Below are positions 13,874-21,720 of a stretch of 22,153 bases of DNA, piece after piece. Position 1 is the stretch's first letter. Each line of letters starts with the position of its first letter. A program made the translations under genes and the position numbers. The notes under the pieces are model-generated. The model had not been told where the DNA came from, did no database searches, and was given only the letters and a program-made list of their open reading frames with translations. Origin of the DNA: Pseudomonadota bacterium (GTDB lineage: Bacteria > Desulfobacterota > Desulfovibrionia > Desulfovibrionales > Desulfovibrionaceae); the NCBI GenBank assembly GCA_023419375.1, contig JAEZYD010000018.1, positions 1-22,153 of the forward strand. The letters run 5' to 3'.

Positions 13874-14973
13874 CAGCGCCTCCGCACCAGCAGTGCGAAA
13901 AACGGCCCGCCGAGCAGGGCAGTAACCACGCCCACGGGCAACTCCTGACCGCCGGAAAGCACGCAGCGGGCCAGCACATCCGCCCAGACCAAGAGCACCC
14001 CGCCGCCGAAAAAGGCCGCGGTCAGCAAGGGGCCGTGCCCCCAGCCCAGCAGCAGGCGCAGCACGTGCGGCACCACCAGCCCTACAAATCCGATCACCCC
14101 GGCTACAGCCACGCAGCCAGCGGTCATGCAGCTTGCCCCGGCCAGCAGCCACAGGCGGGCGCGGCCCACATCAAGGCCTGTCTGGGCGGCCTGCTCATCA
14201 CCAAGGGCAAGCACGTCCAGAGCACGCCAGCCAAAGGCCGTTGCCAGCAAGCCCGGTACAAGGGTTGCGAGCAGGAGGGGCAGACTGCCCCAGCCCCGAC
14301 CCTGAAAGGAACCCATGATCCAGAACACGATGCTGGTTACGGATTCCTCGTTGAGGGCTTTCACAAGGGCCACCAGCGCCCCCAAAAATGCGGCCACGGC
14401 AATGCCCGCAAGAATAACGCTCTCCCGGCTGAACGCGCCGTCGCCGCGCCCCAGCCACAGTGCGCAGCCAAGGGCCGCGAGTGCGCCTATCAGGGCCGCA
14501 GGGGCCACCAGCCCGGCATGACTGAACCCGGCCAGCCCCGGCACATTGCCCACCCACGGAATACTCCCCAGCATGGCCACCAGCGGCCCGCCAAGGGCTA
14601 TGGCCATACTGGCCCCGCAGGCTGCCCCGGCGGAAATGCCCAGGGTGAAGGGATCAGCCAACGGGTTGCGCAACACGCCCTGCAATGCCGCCCCGGCCAT
14701 GGCCAGAGCGCCGCCGCACAGGGCGGCCAGACACACCCGGGCAAGCCGGATGCTCACCACAACCCCGGTCAGGGCCGGATCATCCGGTGCAGGCGCAAAG
14801 CCTGCCAATGCCGCCAAAGCGCGAAACACGCTCTGCGCGCTCAAGGGCACAGGCCCCGGCAAACAGGCCAGCGGCAGCGAAACAAGCCACACGACCACAA
14901 GACCGATAAAAACCGGCCACAGCCTGCGGGATTGCGGGGAGGAGGAAGGAGAAGATTCGGTCGTTCTGGTCAT
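13873..14973 (-). CDS. btuC: ABC transporter permease (BtuC/FecCD family)
   Basis: A 366-residue inner-membrane permease of the FecCD/BtuC family, of normal length with about ten hydrophobic segments. The signature near the C-terminus, GFVGLVVPHVLRLLLGWGH, contacts the ATPase. Other family features are SIRLARVCLAALCGGALAMAGAALQG and NPLADPFTLGISAGAA. The N-terminus is a short Ser/Thr-rich cytosolic tail. The ATG has GAGGG about 6 nt upstream. It is the first gene behind a cobalamin riboswitch, so vitamin B12 or a precursor corrinoid is the best substrate call; FecCD relatives also carry iron-siderophores or heme. Confidence 0.88.
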   Translation of the reverse strand: MTRTTESSPSSSPQSRRLWPVFIGLVVVWLVSLPLACLPGPVPLSAQSVFRALAALAGFAPAPDDPALTGVVVSIRLARVCLAALCGGALAMAGAALQGVLRNPLADPFTLGISAGAACGASMAIALGGPLVAMLGSIPWVGNVPGLAGFSHAGLVAPAALIGALAALGCALWLGRGDGAFSRESVILAGIAVAAFLGALVALVKALNEESVTSIVFWIMGSFQGRGWGSLPLLLATLVPGLLATAFGWRALDVLALGDEQAAQTGLDVGRARLWLLAGASCMTAGCVAVAGVIGFVGLVVPHVLRLLLGWGHGPLLTAAFFGGGVLLVWADVLARCVLSGGQELPVGVVTALLGGPFFALLVRRR

Positions 14974-15077
14974 GCCAGCCCTCTGGCCGTAGCCTGCGGG
15001 GGCACACGCGGGCCAAAGCGTTGGCTGACCTCAGGGGTCAGACCCTTGCCCAGTGGCGGCCTGCGCCGCGCGGGCAT

Positions 15078-15111
15078 AAAAAAAGCCTCTTCCACTCGTG
15101 GTGGAAGAGGC
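15078..15111 (-). terminator. Riboswitch terminator (expression platform)
   Basis: Reading minus, GCCTCTTCCAC (15111-15101) pairs with GTGGAAGAGGC (15095-15085) across a 5-nt loop and is followed by seven Ts. It lies between the cobalamin aptamer and the permease start, about 105 bp upstream of the ATG. It is best read as the intrinsic terminator that stops the operon when B12 is bound. Confidence 0.88.
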
Positions 15112-15204
15112 CCGTATTTCCTCTGTCCTGCCGGCAAAAACCCGTTGCCGTGGGGCGGCCAATGCCGCACCGTGGTGCCGTCATTCCATGACTGCGCACC
15201 TTGG

Positions 15205-15358
15205 GGCATGGCAGGTCTTCCGGCTTGGTTCCCTTGCTCCGGCCTTCCCGTTTCCAGTGGCGCAAGATGGAGCAAGGTTAAGAACCTTACGGCGGCGGGT
15301 CCGCTCCCGTTTTTCACGGGATTCCCTTTTCAAGCCGGTCTACCCGGCTACCAATGCC
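15205..15358 (-). ncRNA. Cobalamin riboswitch aptamer
   Basis: Reading minus, the expected landmarks are in order. These are CCGGCTTGAAAAGGGAA with a short hairpin (ATCCCGTGAAAAACGGGA), GCGGACCCGCCGCCGTAA, the GCGCCACTGG...GGGAAGGC core, and the B12 box AAGCCGGAAGACCTGCC (15226-15210). The element starts at the predicted transcription start and is followed by the terminator at 15078-15111. It should repress the transporter/cbiL operon when adenosylcobalamin or a related corrinoid is abundant. The exact 3' edge of the P1 stem is approximate. Confidence 0.93.
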
Positions 15359-15364
15359 GCCAAT

Positions 15365-15393
15365 ACTCTAGGCGCGGCCTCGTGGCCTGTCAA
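15365..15393 (-). promoter_or_regulatory. Sigma-70 promoter of the cobalamin operon
   Basis: Reading minus, TTGACA (15393-15388), a 17-nt spacer and TAGAGT (15370-15365) make a near-consensus promoter just after the pgeF stop codon. Transcription would start near 15358, at the 5' edge of the riboswitch. Confidence 0.75.
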
Positions 15394-15397
15394 TGGC

Positions 15398-16153
15398 TCA
15401 GGCTGCGATCCACACAAGGCTGGCCTGACGGCCCGAGCGTCTGGCGCAGCGGTAGGAGAAAAACTGCTCGTTGTTGCTGGCCGTGCAGATGTCCAGGCCG
15501 TAGATGTTGCGCGCCAAAAGGCCCGCGCGCTCCAGTTGGTGCCGCGTGAGGCCCCACAAATCCATGGTTTTGCTGTTGGCGTCAAACCAGGGCAGGTAGG
15601 GAGCGCCCCACTCCTTGTCAAAGTTGACAAACTCCGCCTTGCCCGGCCCGAGGCTGGGCCCGCGCACGGCCAGCAGATCGCGGGGTTCAAGGCCGTAACG
15701 ATCGCAAAAGCGGGCCACGCCGGTTATGGGAAAATCGCAGCGGTTGCCCCGCCAGCCCGCATGCATGGCGGCGATGTACGCGCCGCTTTTGTGGGCAATG
15801 AGGATGGGCTGGCAATCTGCCGTCTTAATGAGCAGGCCAAGGCCGGGACGCGCAGTGGCCATGCCGTCCCCTTCCGCCGTGACGGGCGTTTCGCAGGCCA
15901 CGGGCTCCGGCTCAAAAACAAATCCGTCGCCGTGCACCTGCATCAGCTCGGCCCAGGCGGTCATGCCTTGCGGGCGCAGGTCTTCCAGCATGCTGCGGCG
16001 GTTGGCGATGACGTGCTCGGGGTTATCCTGCACGGTAAAAGCAATGTTGCCGCCGCCAAACTCGCCCAGGCTCACGCCTCCGGCGCGGGTCTGAAAGGCG
16101 CAACGCACCTGTGGAACACCGGGAAAAACAAAGGGGATATAGCTTACAGACAC
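15398..16153 (-). CDS. pgeF: PgeF/YfiH family (laccase-domain) protein
   Basis: A 251-residue multi-copper-oxidase-fold protein of the YfiH/PgeF/LACC1 family. The metal ligands are in their usual motifs: QVHGD (His74), KTADCQPI (Cys114) and MHAGWRG (His131). Family members are described as peptidoglycan editing factors and as purine nucleoside phosphorylases/adenosine deaminases; which activity applies here is not visible. The start is GTG 16153 with GAAGAG about 8 nt upstream. It overlaps the end of the 5-formyl-THF cyclo-ligase gene by 10 bp, so the two are co-transcribed and coupled. The C-terminus (SYRCARRSGRQASLVWI) is the normal family end. Confidence 0.9.
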   Translation of the reverse strand: MSVSYIPFVFPGVPQVRCAFQTRAGGVSLGEFGGGNIAFTVQDNPEHVIANRRSMLEDLRPQGMTAWAELMQVHGDGFVFEPEPVACETPVTAEGDGMATARPGLGLLIKTADCQPILIAHKSGAYIAAMHAGWRGNRCDFPITGVARFCDRYGLEPRDLLAVRGPSLGPGKAEFVNFDKEWGAPYLPWFDANSKTMDLWGLTRHQLERAGLLARNIYGLDICTASNNEQFFSYRCARRSGRQASLVWIAA

Positions 16154-16752
16154 AGCATACGCTCTTCAGTACATATATAGTTGACCCGCTGGTCCCATGG
16201 GGCCAGGGGCAGGGATTCCACAAGCTGAAATTCAAAACACAGGCCCACACGGGGGCAGGTGAATCCTTTTTCCAGAAAGCGGTCGTAATAGCCGCCGCCA
16301 TAGCCCAGCCGCCCGCCAGCAAGATCAAAGGCCACACCGGGCAGGAGCGCAAGGTCTGGAGAAAGGGGGTGTGCTGCCGCTGCGGTGCTTTCGCCCGCCG
16401 CTTCCGGCCCGAAACCGGGCAGGGAATCGTGCGGTTCAAGCAGGCCGAGCGGGCCGGGCCGCAACTGATCCGGGCCGCTGCACGCCACAAAATCCATCAA
16501 TCCCGGCTCGCTGCGCCGCACACGCGGCAGCCACACGAGCATACTGGCCTGCCATGCCGCGCGCAGCAGGGCTTGCGTGCCAAGCTCGCCCCTAACCCCC
16601 ACATAGAGGGCCACGGAGCGGGCATTCTTCCACAAGGGGGATTCCATCAGCCTGCTTTGCGCCGCCTCGCTGCGGATTTCGGCCAACCGGGGCGACTGCT
16701 CAGCGCGCAGACGGCGCATGGTTTTGCGCACATCGTTTCTGGCCTGAGCCAT
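16144..16752 (-). CDS. fau: 5-formyltetrahydrofolate cyclo-ligase
   Basis: The 202-residue enzyme converts 5-formyl-THF to 5,10-methenyl-THF with ATP, returning stored folate to the one-carbon pool. The N-terminal RKTMRRLRAEQSP helix, LYVGVRGELGT strand, and above all LLPGVAFDLAGGRLGYGGGYYDRFLE (about 145-170) are family hallmarks; GGGYYDR binds the nucleotide phosphates. ATG 16752 gives the usual family length. ATG 16851 or 16899 would add 33 or 49 mostly Pro/Ala residues; the one at 16899 has an AGGTG at a plausible distance, so an extended form cannot be excluded. The coding end overlaps pgeF. It is divergent from the phosphoesterase gene. Confidence 0.88.
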   Translation of the reverse strand: MAQARNDVRKTMRRLRAEQSPRLAEIRSEAAQSRLMESPLWKNARSVALYVGVRGELGTQALLRAAWQASMLVWLPRVRRSEPGLMDFVACSGPDQLRPGPLGLLEPHDSLPGFGPEAAGESTAAAAHPLSPDLALLPGVAFDLAGGRLGYGGGYYDRFLEKGFTCPRVGLCFEFQLVESLPLAPWDQRVNYICTEERMLCL

Positions 16753-16938
16753 AGTCTCGGGCAGAACGGCAGAAAGATTACCCGCCGGATTTTTTGGCGG
16801 AGCATCTGGCTGATGCGCTGGCCGGCTGGACGGCGCAGGCGCGGGGGGCATGGCATCGGAGGGCAAGCGGCTCTTTCCTTGTGGTGCAATGTGTGGCATT
16901 CTCAACACCTGCGCCACTGTAACAAAGGAAGCAATACC

Positions 16939-17625
16939 ATGCCAAGCGCCGACTCTCAGGATTTTCTCTGGATCGCCGTGGGCGACATCCACGACGAGCC
17001 TGAACGTTTTGCCCAGATACCGGAACTCTCGCAGGCTGACGGCATTATCGTTACCGGCGACCTGACCATCACCGGCGGCGTCAAACAGGCAGAACTGGTC
17101 ATGAACGCCCTGTGCGTCCACGACATCCCGGTGCTGGCCCAGATCGGCAACATGGACAGGCCTGAAGTTGACCAGTGGCTGAGCGAAAAAGGCTGGAACC
17201 TCCACGCCGTCACCCGCGAGCTTACGCCCGAAATCGCCATTTTTGGCGTTGGGGCCTCCACATTTACGCCCTTTGGCACGCCGAGCGAATTTCCGGAATC
17301 CGCATTTTCCGCATGGCTTGAAACCTGCTGGCAAAAAGCCCGCCACTATCCGCACAGCGTGCTTGTTTCGCACAATCCGCCCAAGGATACCGCGTGCGAC
17401 ATGATCCCCGGCGGTATTCATGTGGGTTCCACTGCCGTGCGCGAATTTCTGGAAGAAGCCCAGCCGGACATCTGCCTGTGCGGGCATATCCACGAATCGC
17501 GCGCCATGGACCGCGTGGGCCGCACCCTTGTGGTCAACCCCGGCATGCTGGCGCAGGGCGGCTACGTGCTGCTGCGCTCCAATTCGGGCCAGCTCTCCGC
17601 CGAACTCAAGATGCTTGAAGACTGA
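16939..17625 (+). CDS. Calcineurin-like metallophosphoesterase
   Basis: The 228-residue protein is a class III metallophosphoesterase. The dinuclear-metal motifs are GDIHDE (Asp16, His18), TGDLT (Asp41), GNMDRPE (Asn71, Asp73; Met replaces the His of GNHD, as in small members such as YfcE with GNCD), SHNPP and CGHIHES (GHxH). The fold order is complete. Substrates in the family range from cyclic nucleotides to phosphodiesters, so the target is unknown. The start is ATG 16939, with AAAGGAAG 8 nt upstream; the frame is open far to the left opposite the cyclo-ligase gene but has no start signals there. A loose inverted repeat (GCCGCATC 17635-17642, GATGCGGC 17676-17683) follows the stop. Confidence 0.9.
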   Translation: MPSADSQDFLWIAVGDIHDEPERFAQIPELSQADGIIVTGDLTITGGVKQAELVMNALCVHDIPVLAQIGNMDRPEVDQWLSEKGWNLHAVTRELTPEIAIFGVGASTFTPFGTPSEFPESAFSAWLETCWQKARHYPHSVLVSHNPPKDTACDMIPGGIHVGSTAVREFLEEAQPDICLCGHIHESRAMDRVGRTLVVNPGMLAQGGYVLLRSNSGQLSAELKMLED

Positions 17626-17966
17626 TTTTTGCCTGCCGCATCTGCCGAAACGCATTGCAATGATGTGATCCGGCGGATGCGGCCCCTGCTCCAACTCCGC
17701 GCCCTTCCCCGCAATTTTTCTTCTGCCTCCGCAGCATGTTACCGTGAGGTGAGGCTGCCATTATCGTCCGCATTTTCCCGCCCGCCCCTTGCCCGCTTGC
17801 ATATTTTCAAAAAAAACGTACTCTCCAAAAAGCGGATTAGCATGCTGCCGCCTTCGCGCGCCTTGTTGGCGCTGCGGCGGAGCAAATACGGCACATTCCC
17901 GTAAGTGCATGGCATGCTGGCTGAAATTTTCGCGGAGGCTCAGCGCCCCGCAGCAAAAGGATTTTC
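17626..17966 (+). promoter_or_regulatory. Likely long 5' leader of the RNase E gene
   Basis: These 341 bases hold no gene. A GC-rich hairpin (CCGCC 17848-17852 with GGCGG 17876-17880; inner CGCC 17859-17862 with GGCG 17868-17871) lies about 85 nt before the start codon. GCATGC occurs on both sides of it and could extend the pairing. RNase E mRNAs in other bacteria have structured leaders through which the enzyme limits its own synthesis; a similar role here is inference. No clear promoter was found. Confidence 0.35.
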
Positions 17967-20837
17967 ATGACCATAGACCAAGACACCCCCGTGGCCGCTT
18001 CACAGCCAGCCACGGATGCATCGTCGCAGGAAGTTTCCAAACCCAAACGTTCAACCACAACACGCAGCAAAGCCAAACCAGCCGCCAAGCCAACCTCTGG
18101 CAAAACAGCTTCTGGCAAGACCGCGTCCAAATCCTCCGAATCTACGCCCGCCAAGGATTCTTCTGATTCTAAAGGCGCTTCCGATTCCAAGGCCGCCCAG
18201 GCCGACTCAGCTTCATCCAAGACCACGGCATCCAAGGCCGCCGCAACAGCCAAGGCCGCAGGCCGCAGCGCGGGCAAAACAGCAAAGACAACTACCGCCA
18301 AAGCCAAAAAAACGGCTGACGCCTCCAAAGAAATTTCTGGCAGCACGGCAGATGCCGTAGCGCCCAAGTCAGCCGCTGCCCCTGCCGCTGAGGCCCCCAA
18401 GGCTGCTGGCAAAACGGCGAGCAAATCTTCTGCCAAAACCCCTGCCAAAGCTACGGGCAGAACTGCTGGCAAAGCCGCAACGCCCCGCAAGGCCAAGACA
18501 GCAGGAGCCAGCACGGTTGAACCTGCTGATGGTTCCAAGCAGGAAGCCGCACCCCAAAAGCCCGCCGCTGCAAAGGCTCCCAAAGGCCGCCCCGCAAAAG
18601 CAGCAGCGGCAAAAAGCAGTGCGAAAACCTCTGTTCAGGCAACTGCACAGCCCATTGACGCAGCGCCTACAGACACAACCCCCAAGGCCGCAAGCCCCGC
18701 AGCAGACAAACCTGCGGCTTCTGCGGCCCTCACAAGCCCGGCCCCTGCGGCTCAAGTCCCTGTAAAAGCAGTAGAACAGAGCGCAAAGCAGACGTCGGAA
18801 CAGATTTCAGACAAGCCCGCAGAAGCAGCACCGCGTCAGAATGCCCCGGTAGCGGAGCGCGGTCAAAGCCCCAGGCAGGCTGCCGAGCAAAACGCAAGCC
18901 CGGCCACAAGTCAGCCCACAGACAAAACAGCAGGCACACCTGCCGCCCAGGCGGAACAGGGTGCAGAACAGGCCGCTGAAAACGGTTCCGCCTCGGCCTC
19001 CGGCGAGGCTGCTGCCGGGGATGGCCCGCGCCGCAAAAATCGTCGCGGTCGTCGTGGCGGGCGTGGTCGCAACCGCAAAAAAGAACTGAACGGACAGGAA
19101 GGCGCGCAGACCGCCGAGGATCAGGCCAGCACGGCCCCCCTTGACGATGATGACGATGCTCTTGATCTGGCCGATGACGCGCCGGAACAGGCCAGCCGTG
19201 CGCAAGCGCAGGAAACGCGCCCCCAGAACGCCCCCAGGCAGAACAAGCCCGCAAAACAGGCCAAGCCTCAGCAGCAGCAACAGCAGCAGAACAAGCCTGA
19301 AAACGGCAAGCCTGCCGAAAGCAGCAAATCCGCTGAGAGCAACAAGCCCGCCAATGCTGGCAATGCTGGCAAGGCTCCTGCCGAAGCCCCCAAGGGCAAG
19401 CGGCGCATGTTCATCAGCGTGCTGCCCGGCGAACAGGTAGAAGTCGCCCTGGCTGAAGACGGCCAGTTGCTGGAATACTATCTGGACATGCTGCACCAGC
19501 GCAAAATCAAGGGCAATATTTACAAGGGTGTCATCCACAATATCGACACCAACCTTCAGGCCGCCTTTGTCAGCTACGGCGCTGGCAAAAATGGATTCCT
19601 CCAGATTGACGAGGTGCATCCCGAATACTGGCTGGCCCACCACGAACCCTCCAAGGGCAAGAAATTTCCGCCCATTCAGAAGGTACTGAAAGCTGGTCAG
19701 GAAGTGCTGGTGCAGGTGGTCAAGGAACCCACAGGCAGCAAGGGCGCGTTTTTGACCACATGGCTTTCCCTTGCCGGGCGCTTCCTTGTGCTCACGCCGG
19801 GGCAGGATCAGATCGGCGTTTCCCGCAAGGTGGACGACGATGAAGAGCGTTCGCGCCTGCGCGAAATGATGAACGGCATTGACCCCGGTCAGGGGCTTGG
19901 CGTTATTGTGCGCACTGTCAGCGCCGGAACCACCAAGACCACGCTCAAGAACGATTTGCAGTATCTCAAGCGTGTCTGGCGCGATATCCGCAAGAAAGCC
20001 ACCGAAGTTTCCGCCCCGACCCTCATCTATCAGGAGCCGGGTCTTTCAGAGCGCGCCGTGCGCGACTACCTGACCGAAGACGTGTGCGAAATCTGGGTTG
20101 ATAATGATGAAGTGGCGCAGAGCGTGCGCGACACGGTGAACCTGCTGTTCCCCCGCCGCAAGGATCTTGTGCGGATGCACACCGACATGCGCACGCCCAT
20201 GTGGGAACGCTTTAATCTGCGCCGCCAGCTGGAGCAGATTTATTCGCGCGAGGTGCTGCTGCCCTCTGGCGGACGCCTGGTGTTTGACCAGACAGAAGCC
20301 CTCATGGCCATCGACATCAACTCGGGTAAAATTTCCGGCAAAGGCAACTTTGAGGCCATGGCGCACAAAACCAATATGGAAGCAGCCGAAGCCATTGCCC
20401 GCCACCTCAAGCTGCGCGACATCGGCGGCCAGGTGGTTATCGACTTCATTGAAATGCGCGACAAAAAGCACGTGCTTGAAGTGGAAAAAACCCTGCGCAC
20501 TGCCATGAAGAACGACCGTGCCCGGCATGATGTTGCCCGCATGAGCTCTTTTGGCCTGCTGGAACTGGTGCGCCAGCGCACGGGCTCCTCGGCTTTGGCC
20601 ATCTCGCTTGAGCCTTGCCCCGCCTGCGGCGGCACAGGCATGCGCCGCAATATCGAATGGCAGGCATTGCAGGCCCTGCGCGAACTGCGCCGCATGGTCA
20701 GCGCGGAGCCCAAGGAAAAATGCGTATACCCGGCGAGCCCGGAGCTGGCCCTCTATCTGCTGAACCACAAGCGCGACACCCTGCGCGAGATTGAGCAGGA
20801 TTATGGTAAATGTCTGGAAATAATGGTTCGTCCTTAG
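17967..20837 (+). CDS. rne: Ribonuclease E/G family endoribonuclease with long N-terminal extension
   Basis: The 956-residue protein has its catalytic module at the C-terminal half. It starts at RRMFISVLPGEQVEVALAED (about 479), followed by an S1 RNA-binding segment (about 510-600, KGNIYKGVIHNIDTNLQAAFV). The DNase I-like core has Asp783 (AIDINSG) and Asp826 (VVIDFIEM). The zinc-link CPACGG (Cys884, Cys887) mediates dimer pairing in this family. It cleaves single-stranded AU-rich RNA in mRNA decay and rRNA/tRNA processing. The first ~475 residues are low-complexity: Ala/Lys/Ser/Pro-rich histone H1-like up to about 350, a basic RRGRRGGRGRNRKK patch near 355-371, an acidic DDDDDAL patch, then Gln/Asn/Lys-rich. 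The ATG has AAAGGA 5 nt upstream. In E. coli the disordered region is C-terminal instead. Confidence 0.92.
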   Translation: MTIDQDTPVAASQPATDASSQEVSKPKRSTTTRSKAKPAAKPTSGKTASGKTASKSSESTPAKDSSDSKGASDSKAAQADSASSKTTASKAAATAKAAGRSAGKTAKTTTAKAKKTADASKEISGSTADAVAPKSAAAPAAEAPKAAGKTASKSSAKTPAKATGRTAGKAATPRKAKTAGASTVEPADGSKQEAAPQKPAAAKAPKGRPAKAAAAKSSAKTSVQATAQPIDAAPTDTTPKAASPAADKPAASAALTSPAPAAQVPVKAVEQSAKQTSEQISDKPAEAAPRQNAPVAERGQSPRQAAEQNASPATSQPTDKTAGTPAAQAEQGAEQAAENGSASASGEAAAGDGPRRKNRRGRRGGRGRNRKKELNGQEGAQTAEDQASTAPLDDDDDALDLADDAPEQASRAQAQETRPQNAPRQNKPAKQAKPQQQQQQQNKPENGKPAESSKSAESNKPANAGNAGKAPAEAPKGKRRMFISVLPGEQVEVALAEDGQLLEYYLDMLHQRKIKGNIYKGVIHNIDTNLQAAFVSYGAGKNGFLQIDEVHPEYWLAHHEPSKGKKFPPIQKVLKAGQEVLVQVVKEPTGSKGAFLTTWLSLAGRFLVLTPGQDQIGVSRKVDDDEERSRLREMMNGIDPGQGLGVIVRTVSAGTTKTTLKNDLQYLKRVWRDIRKKATEVSAPTLIYQEPGLSERAVRDYLTEDVCEIWVDNDEVAQSVRDTVNLLFPRRKDLVRMHTDMRTPMWERFNLRRQLEQIYSREVLLPSGGRLVFDQTEALMAIDINSGKISGKGNFEAMAHKTNMEAAEAIARHLKLRDIGGQVVIDFIEMRDKKHVLEVEKTLRTAMKNDRARHDVARMSSFGLLELVRQRTGSSALAISLEPCPACGGTGMRRNIEWQALQALRELRRMVSAEPKEKCVYPASPELALYLLNHKRDTLREIEQDYGKCLEIMVRP

Positions 20838-21532
20838 AATACGGCACGGCAGCCGGGGTGGAAACCCCGGCTGCTTTTTCTGCACAGCACTCCCCTGCTG
20901 ACTCTGCACCCGCCAACTCCCTTCAGGCAGGCTCCATTGCGGCTACGCCAGCAAATCCCTTGCCTGCCAACAGCCTGCTGCTGCATGTTTGCTGCGGGCC
21001 GTGCGCCGTCATGCCCATCACGCGGCTGCTGGACGAAGGCTTTGCCGTAACCGCATGGTTCATGAATCCCAACATCCAGCCGCTGGCAGAATATCTGCGC
21101 CGCCGCGAGGCCGCCGGGCAATGCGCCGAACGGCTGGGCGTGCCGATTATTTACGCTGACGAAACGTGGAACATCACCAACTGGCTGCGCGCTGTGGCTG
21201 GGCGCGACACCCCGCCCGCCCGCTGCGCCTATTGCTGCGAAAGCCGCATGCAGGCCGCCTTTGCCTTTGCGCGGCGGCAGGGCTTTGCCTTGGTGAGCAG
21301 CAGCCTGCTCTATTCGCGTTATCAGCCGCACGAGGTCATCAAGGCCGCAGGCGAACAACTGGCGTCTCAGGAGGGTGCGCCGGGCTTTGCCTATCGCGAT
21401 TTCCGCGCGGACTGGCAGGAAGGCATAGACCGCTCAAAGGCCATGGAACTCTACCGTCAGCCTTACTGCGGCTGCGTGTACAGCGAGGCAGAGCGCTACC
21501 AGAAAAAGCTTTTGCGGTGCATCAAGGGTTGA
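20810..21532 (+). CDS. queH: Epoxyqueuosine reductase QueH (DUF208)
   Basis: QueH reduces epoxyqueuosine to queuosine in the wobble base of GUN-anticodon tRNAs, using an Fe-S cluster. The family cysteines are all present: CCGPC (Cys61, Cys62, Cys65), RCAYCCESR (Cys139, Cys142, Cys143) and YCGC (Cys220, Cys222). Conserved FMNPNIQP, SSSLLYSRYQPHE and DWQEGIDRS segments agree. From ATG 20810 it has 240 residues and overlaps the RNase E end by 28 bp. Its first ~53 residues are a Ser/Ala/Pro-rich tail that is not part of the domain and is read through a terminator hairpin. TTG 20960 would start right at the domain (190 residues) but has no ribosome binding site. tRNA-Asn(GUU), a probable substrate, lies 70 bp downstream. 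Confidence 0.9.
   Translation: MSGNNGSSLEYGTAAGVETPAAFSAQHSPADSAPANSLQAGSIAATPANPLPANSLLLHVCCGPCAVMPITRLLDEGFAVTAWFMNPNIQPLAEYLRRREAAGQCAERLGVPIIYADETWNITNWLRAVAGRDTPPARCAYCCESRMQAAFAFARRQGFALVSSSLLYSRYQPHEVIKAAGEQLASQEGAPGFAYRDFRADWQEGIDRSKAMELYRQPYCGCVYSEAERYQKKLLRCIKG
20850..20879 (+). terminator. Terminator after RNase E, inside the queH frame
   Basis: CAGCCGGGG (20850-20858) and CCCCGGCTG (20865-20873) form a 9-bp perfect stem with a 6-nt loop, then CTTTTTC. It begins 12 nt after the RNase E stop codon. If used, most transcripts would end here, and queH would depend on readthrough or its own promoter. Confidence 0.75.
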
Positions 21533-21556
21533 ACAAAAAAAAATTGCAATTTTCGC

Positions 21557-21585
21557 TTGACCTTGCCCCTGATTTTCCGTAAACA
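21557..21585 (+). promoter_or_regulatory. Promoter of tRNA-Asn
   Basis: TTGACC (21557-21562), a 17-nt spacer and TAAACA (21580-21585) lie just upstream of the tRNA, giving a start about 10 nt before its 5' end. The -35 is near consensus and the -10 acceptable. Confidence 0.6.
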
Positions 21586-21602
21586 CTTCCTTGCCTGAAC
21601 GA

Positions 21603-21678
21603 TCCCCGATAGCTCAATTGGCAGAGCGGGTGACTGTTAATCACTAGGTTGGCGGTTCAAGTCCGTCTCGGGGAGCCA
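21603..21678 (+). tRNA. tRNA-Asn (anticodon GUU)
   Basis: A full cloverleaf can be traced. The acceptor arms are TCCCCGA (21603-21609) and TCGGGGA (21668-21674) with G as discriminator base. The D-arm contains AGCTCAATTGGCAGAGC. The anticodon arm GGTGA-CTGTTAA-TCACT has GTT at positions 34-36, and the T-loop is GTTCAAGTC. The CCA end (21676-21678) is encoded. The wobble G34 is a target for queuosine, made by the adjacent queH product. Confidence 0.97.
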
Positions 21679-21687
21679 AAGAAATCA

Positions 21688-21720
21688 AGCCCTTACAGCT
21701 AATCACTGTGAGGGCTTTTT
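21688..21720 (+). terminator. Terminator after tRNA-Asn
   Basis: AGCCCTTACAG (21688-21698) pairs with CTGTGAGGGCT (21706-21716), with one G-T wobble and a 7-nt loop, running into TTTTT. It ends the tRNA transcript. Confidence 0.85.

Noticed and set aside
13825..15549. 574-codon open frame antisense to the permease gene
   Set aside because: It is a shadow of GC-rich coding sequence: His/Gln/Pro-rich, crosses the riboswitch, and the opposite strand encodes a complete permease with family motifs.
16753..17694. Upstream extension of the cyclo-ligase frame to 516 codons
   Set aside because: The extension is antisense to the well-supported metallophosphoesterase gene and only the last ~200 codons match the cyclo-ligase family.
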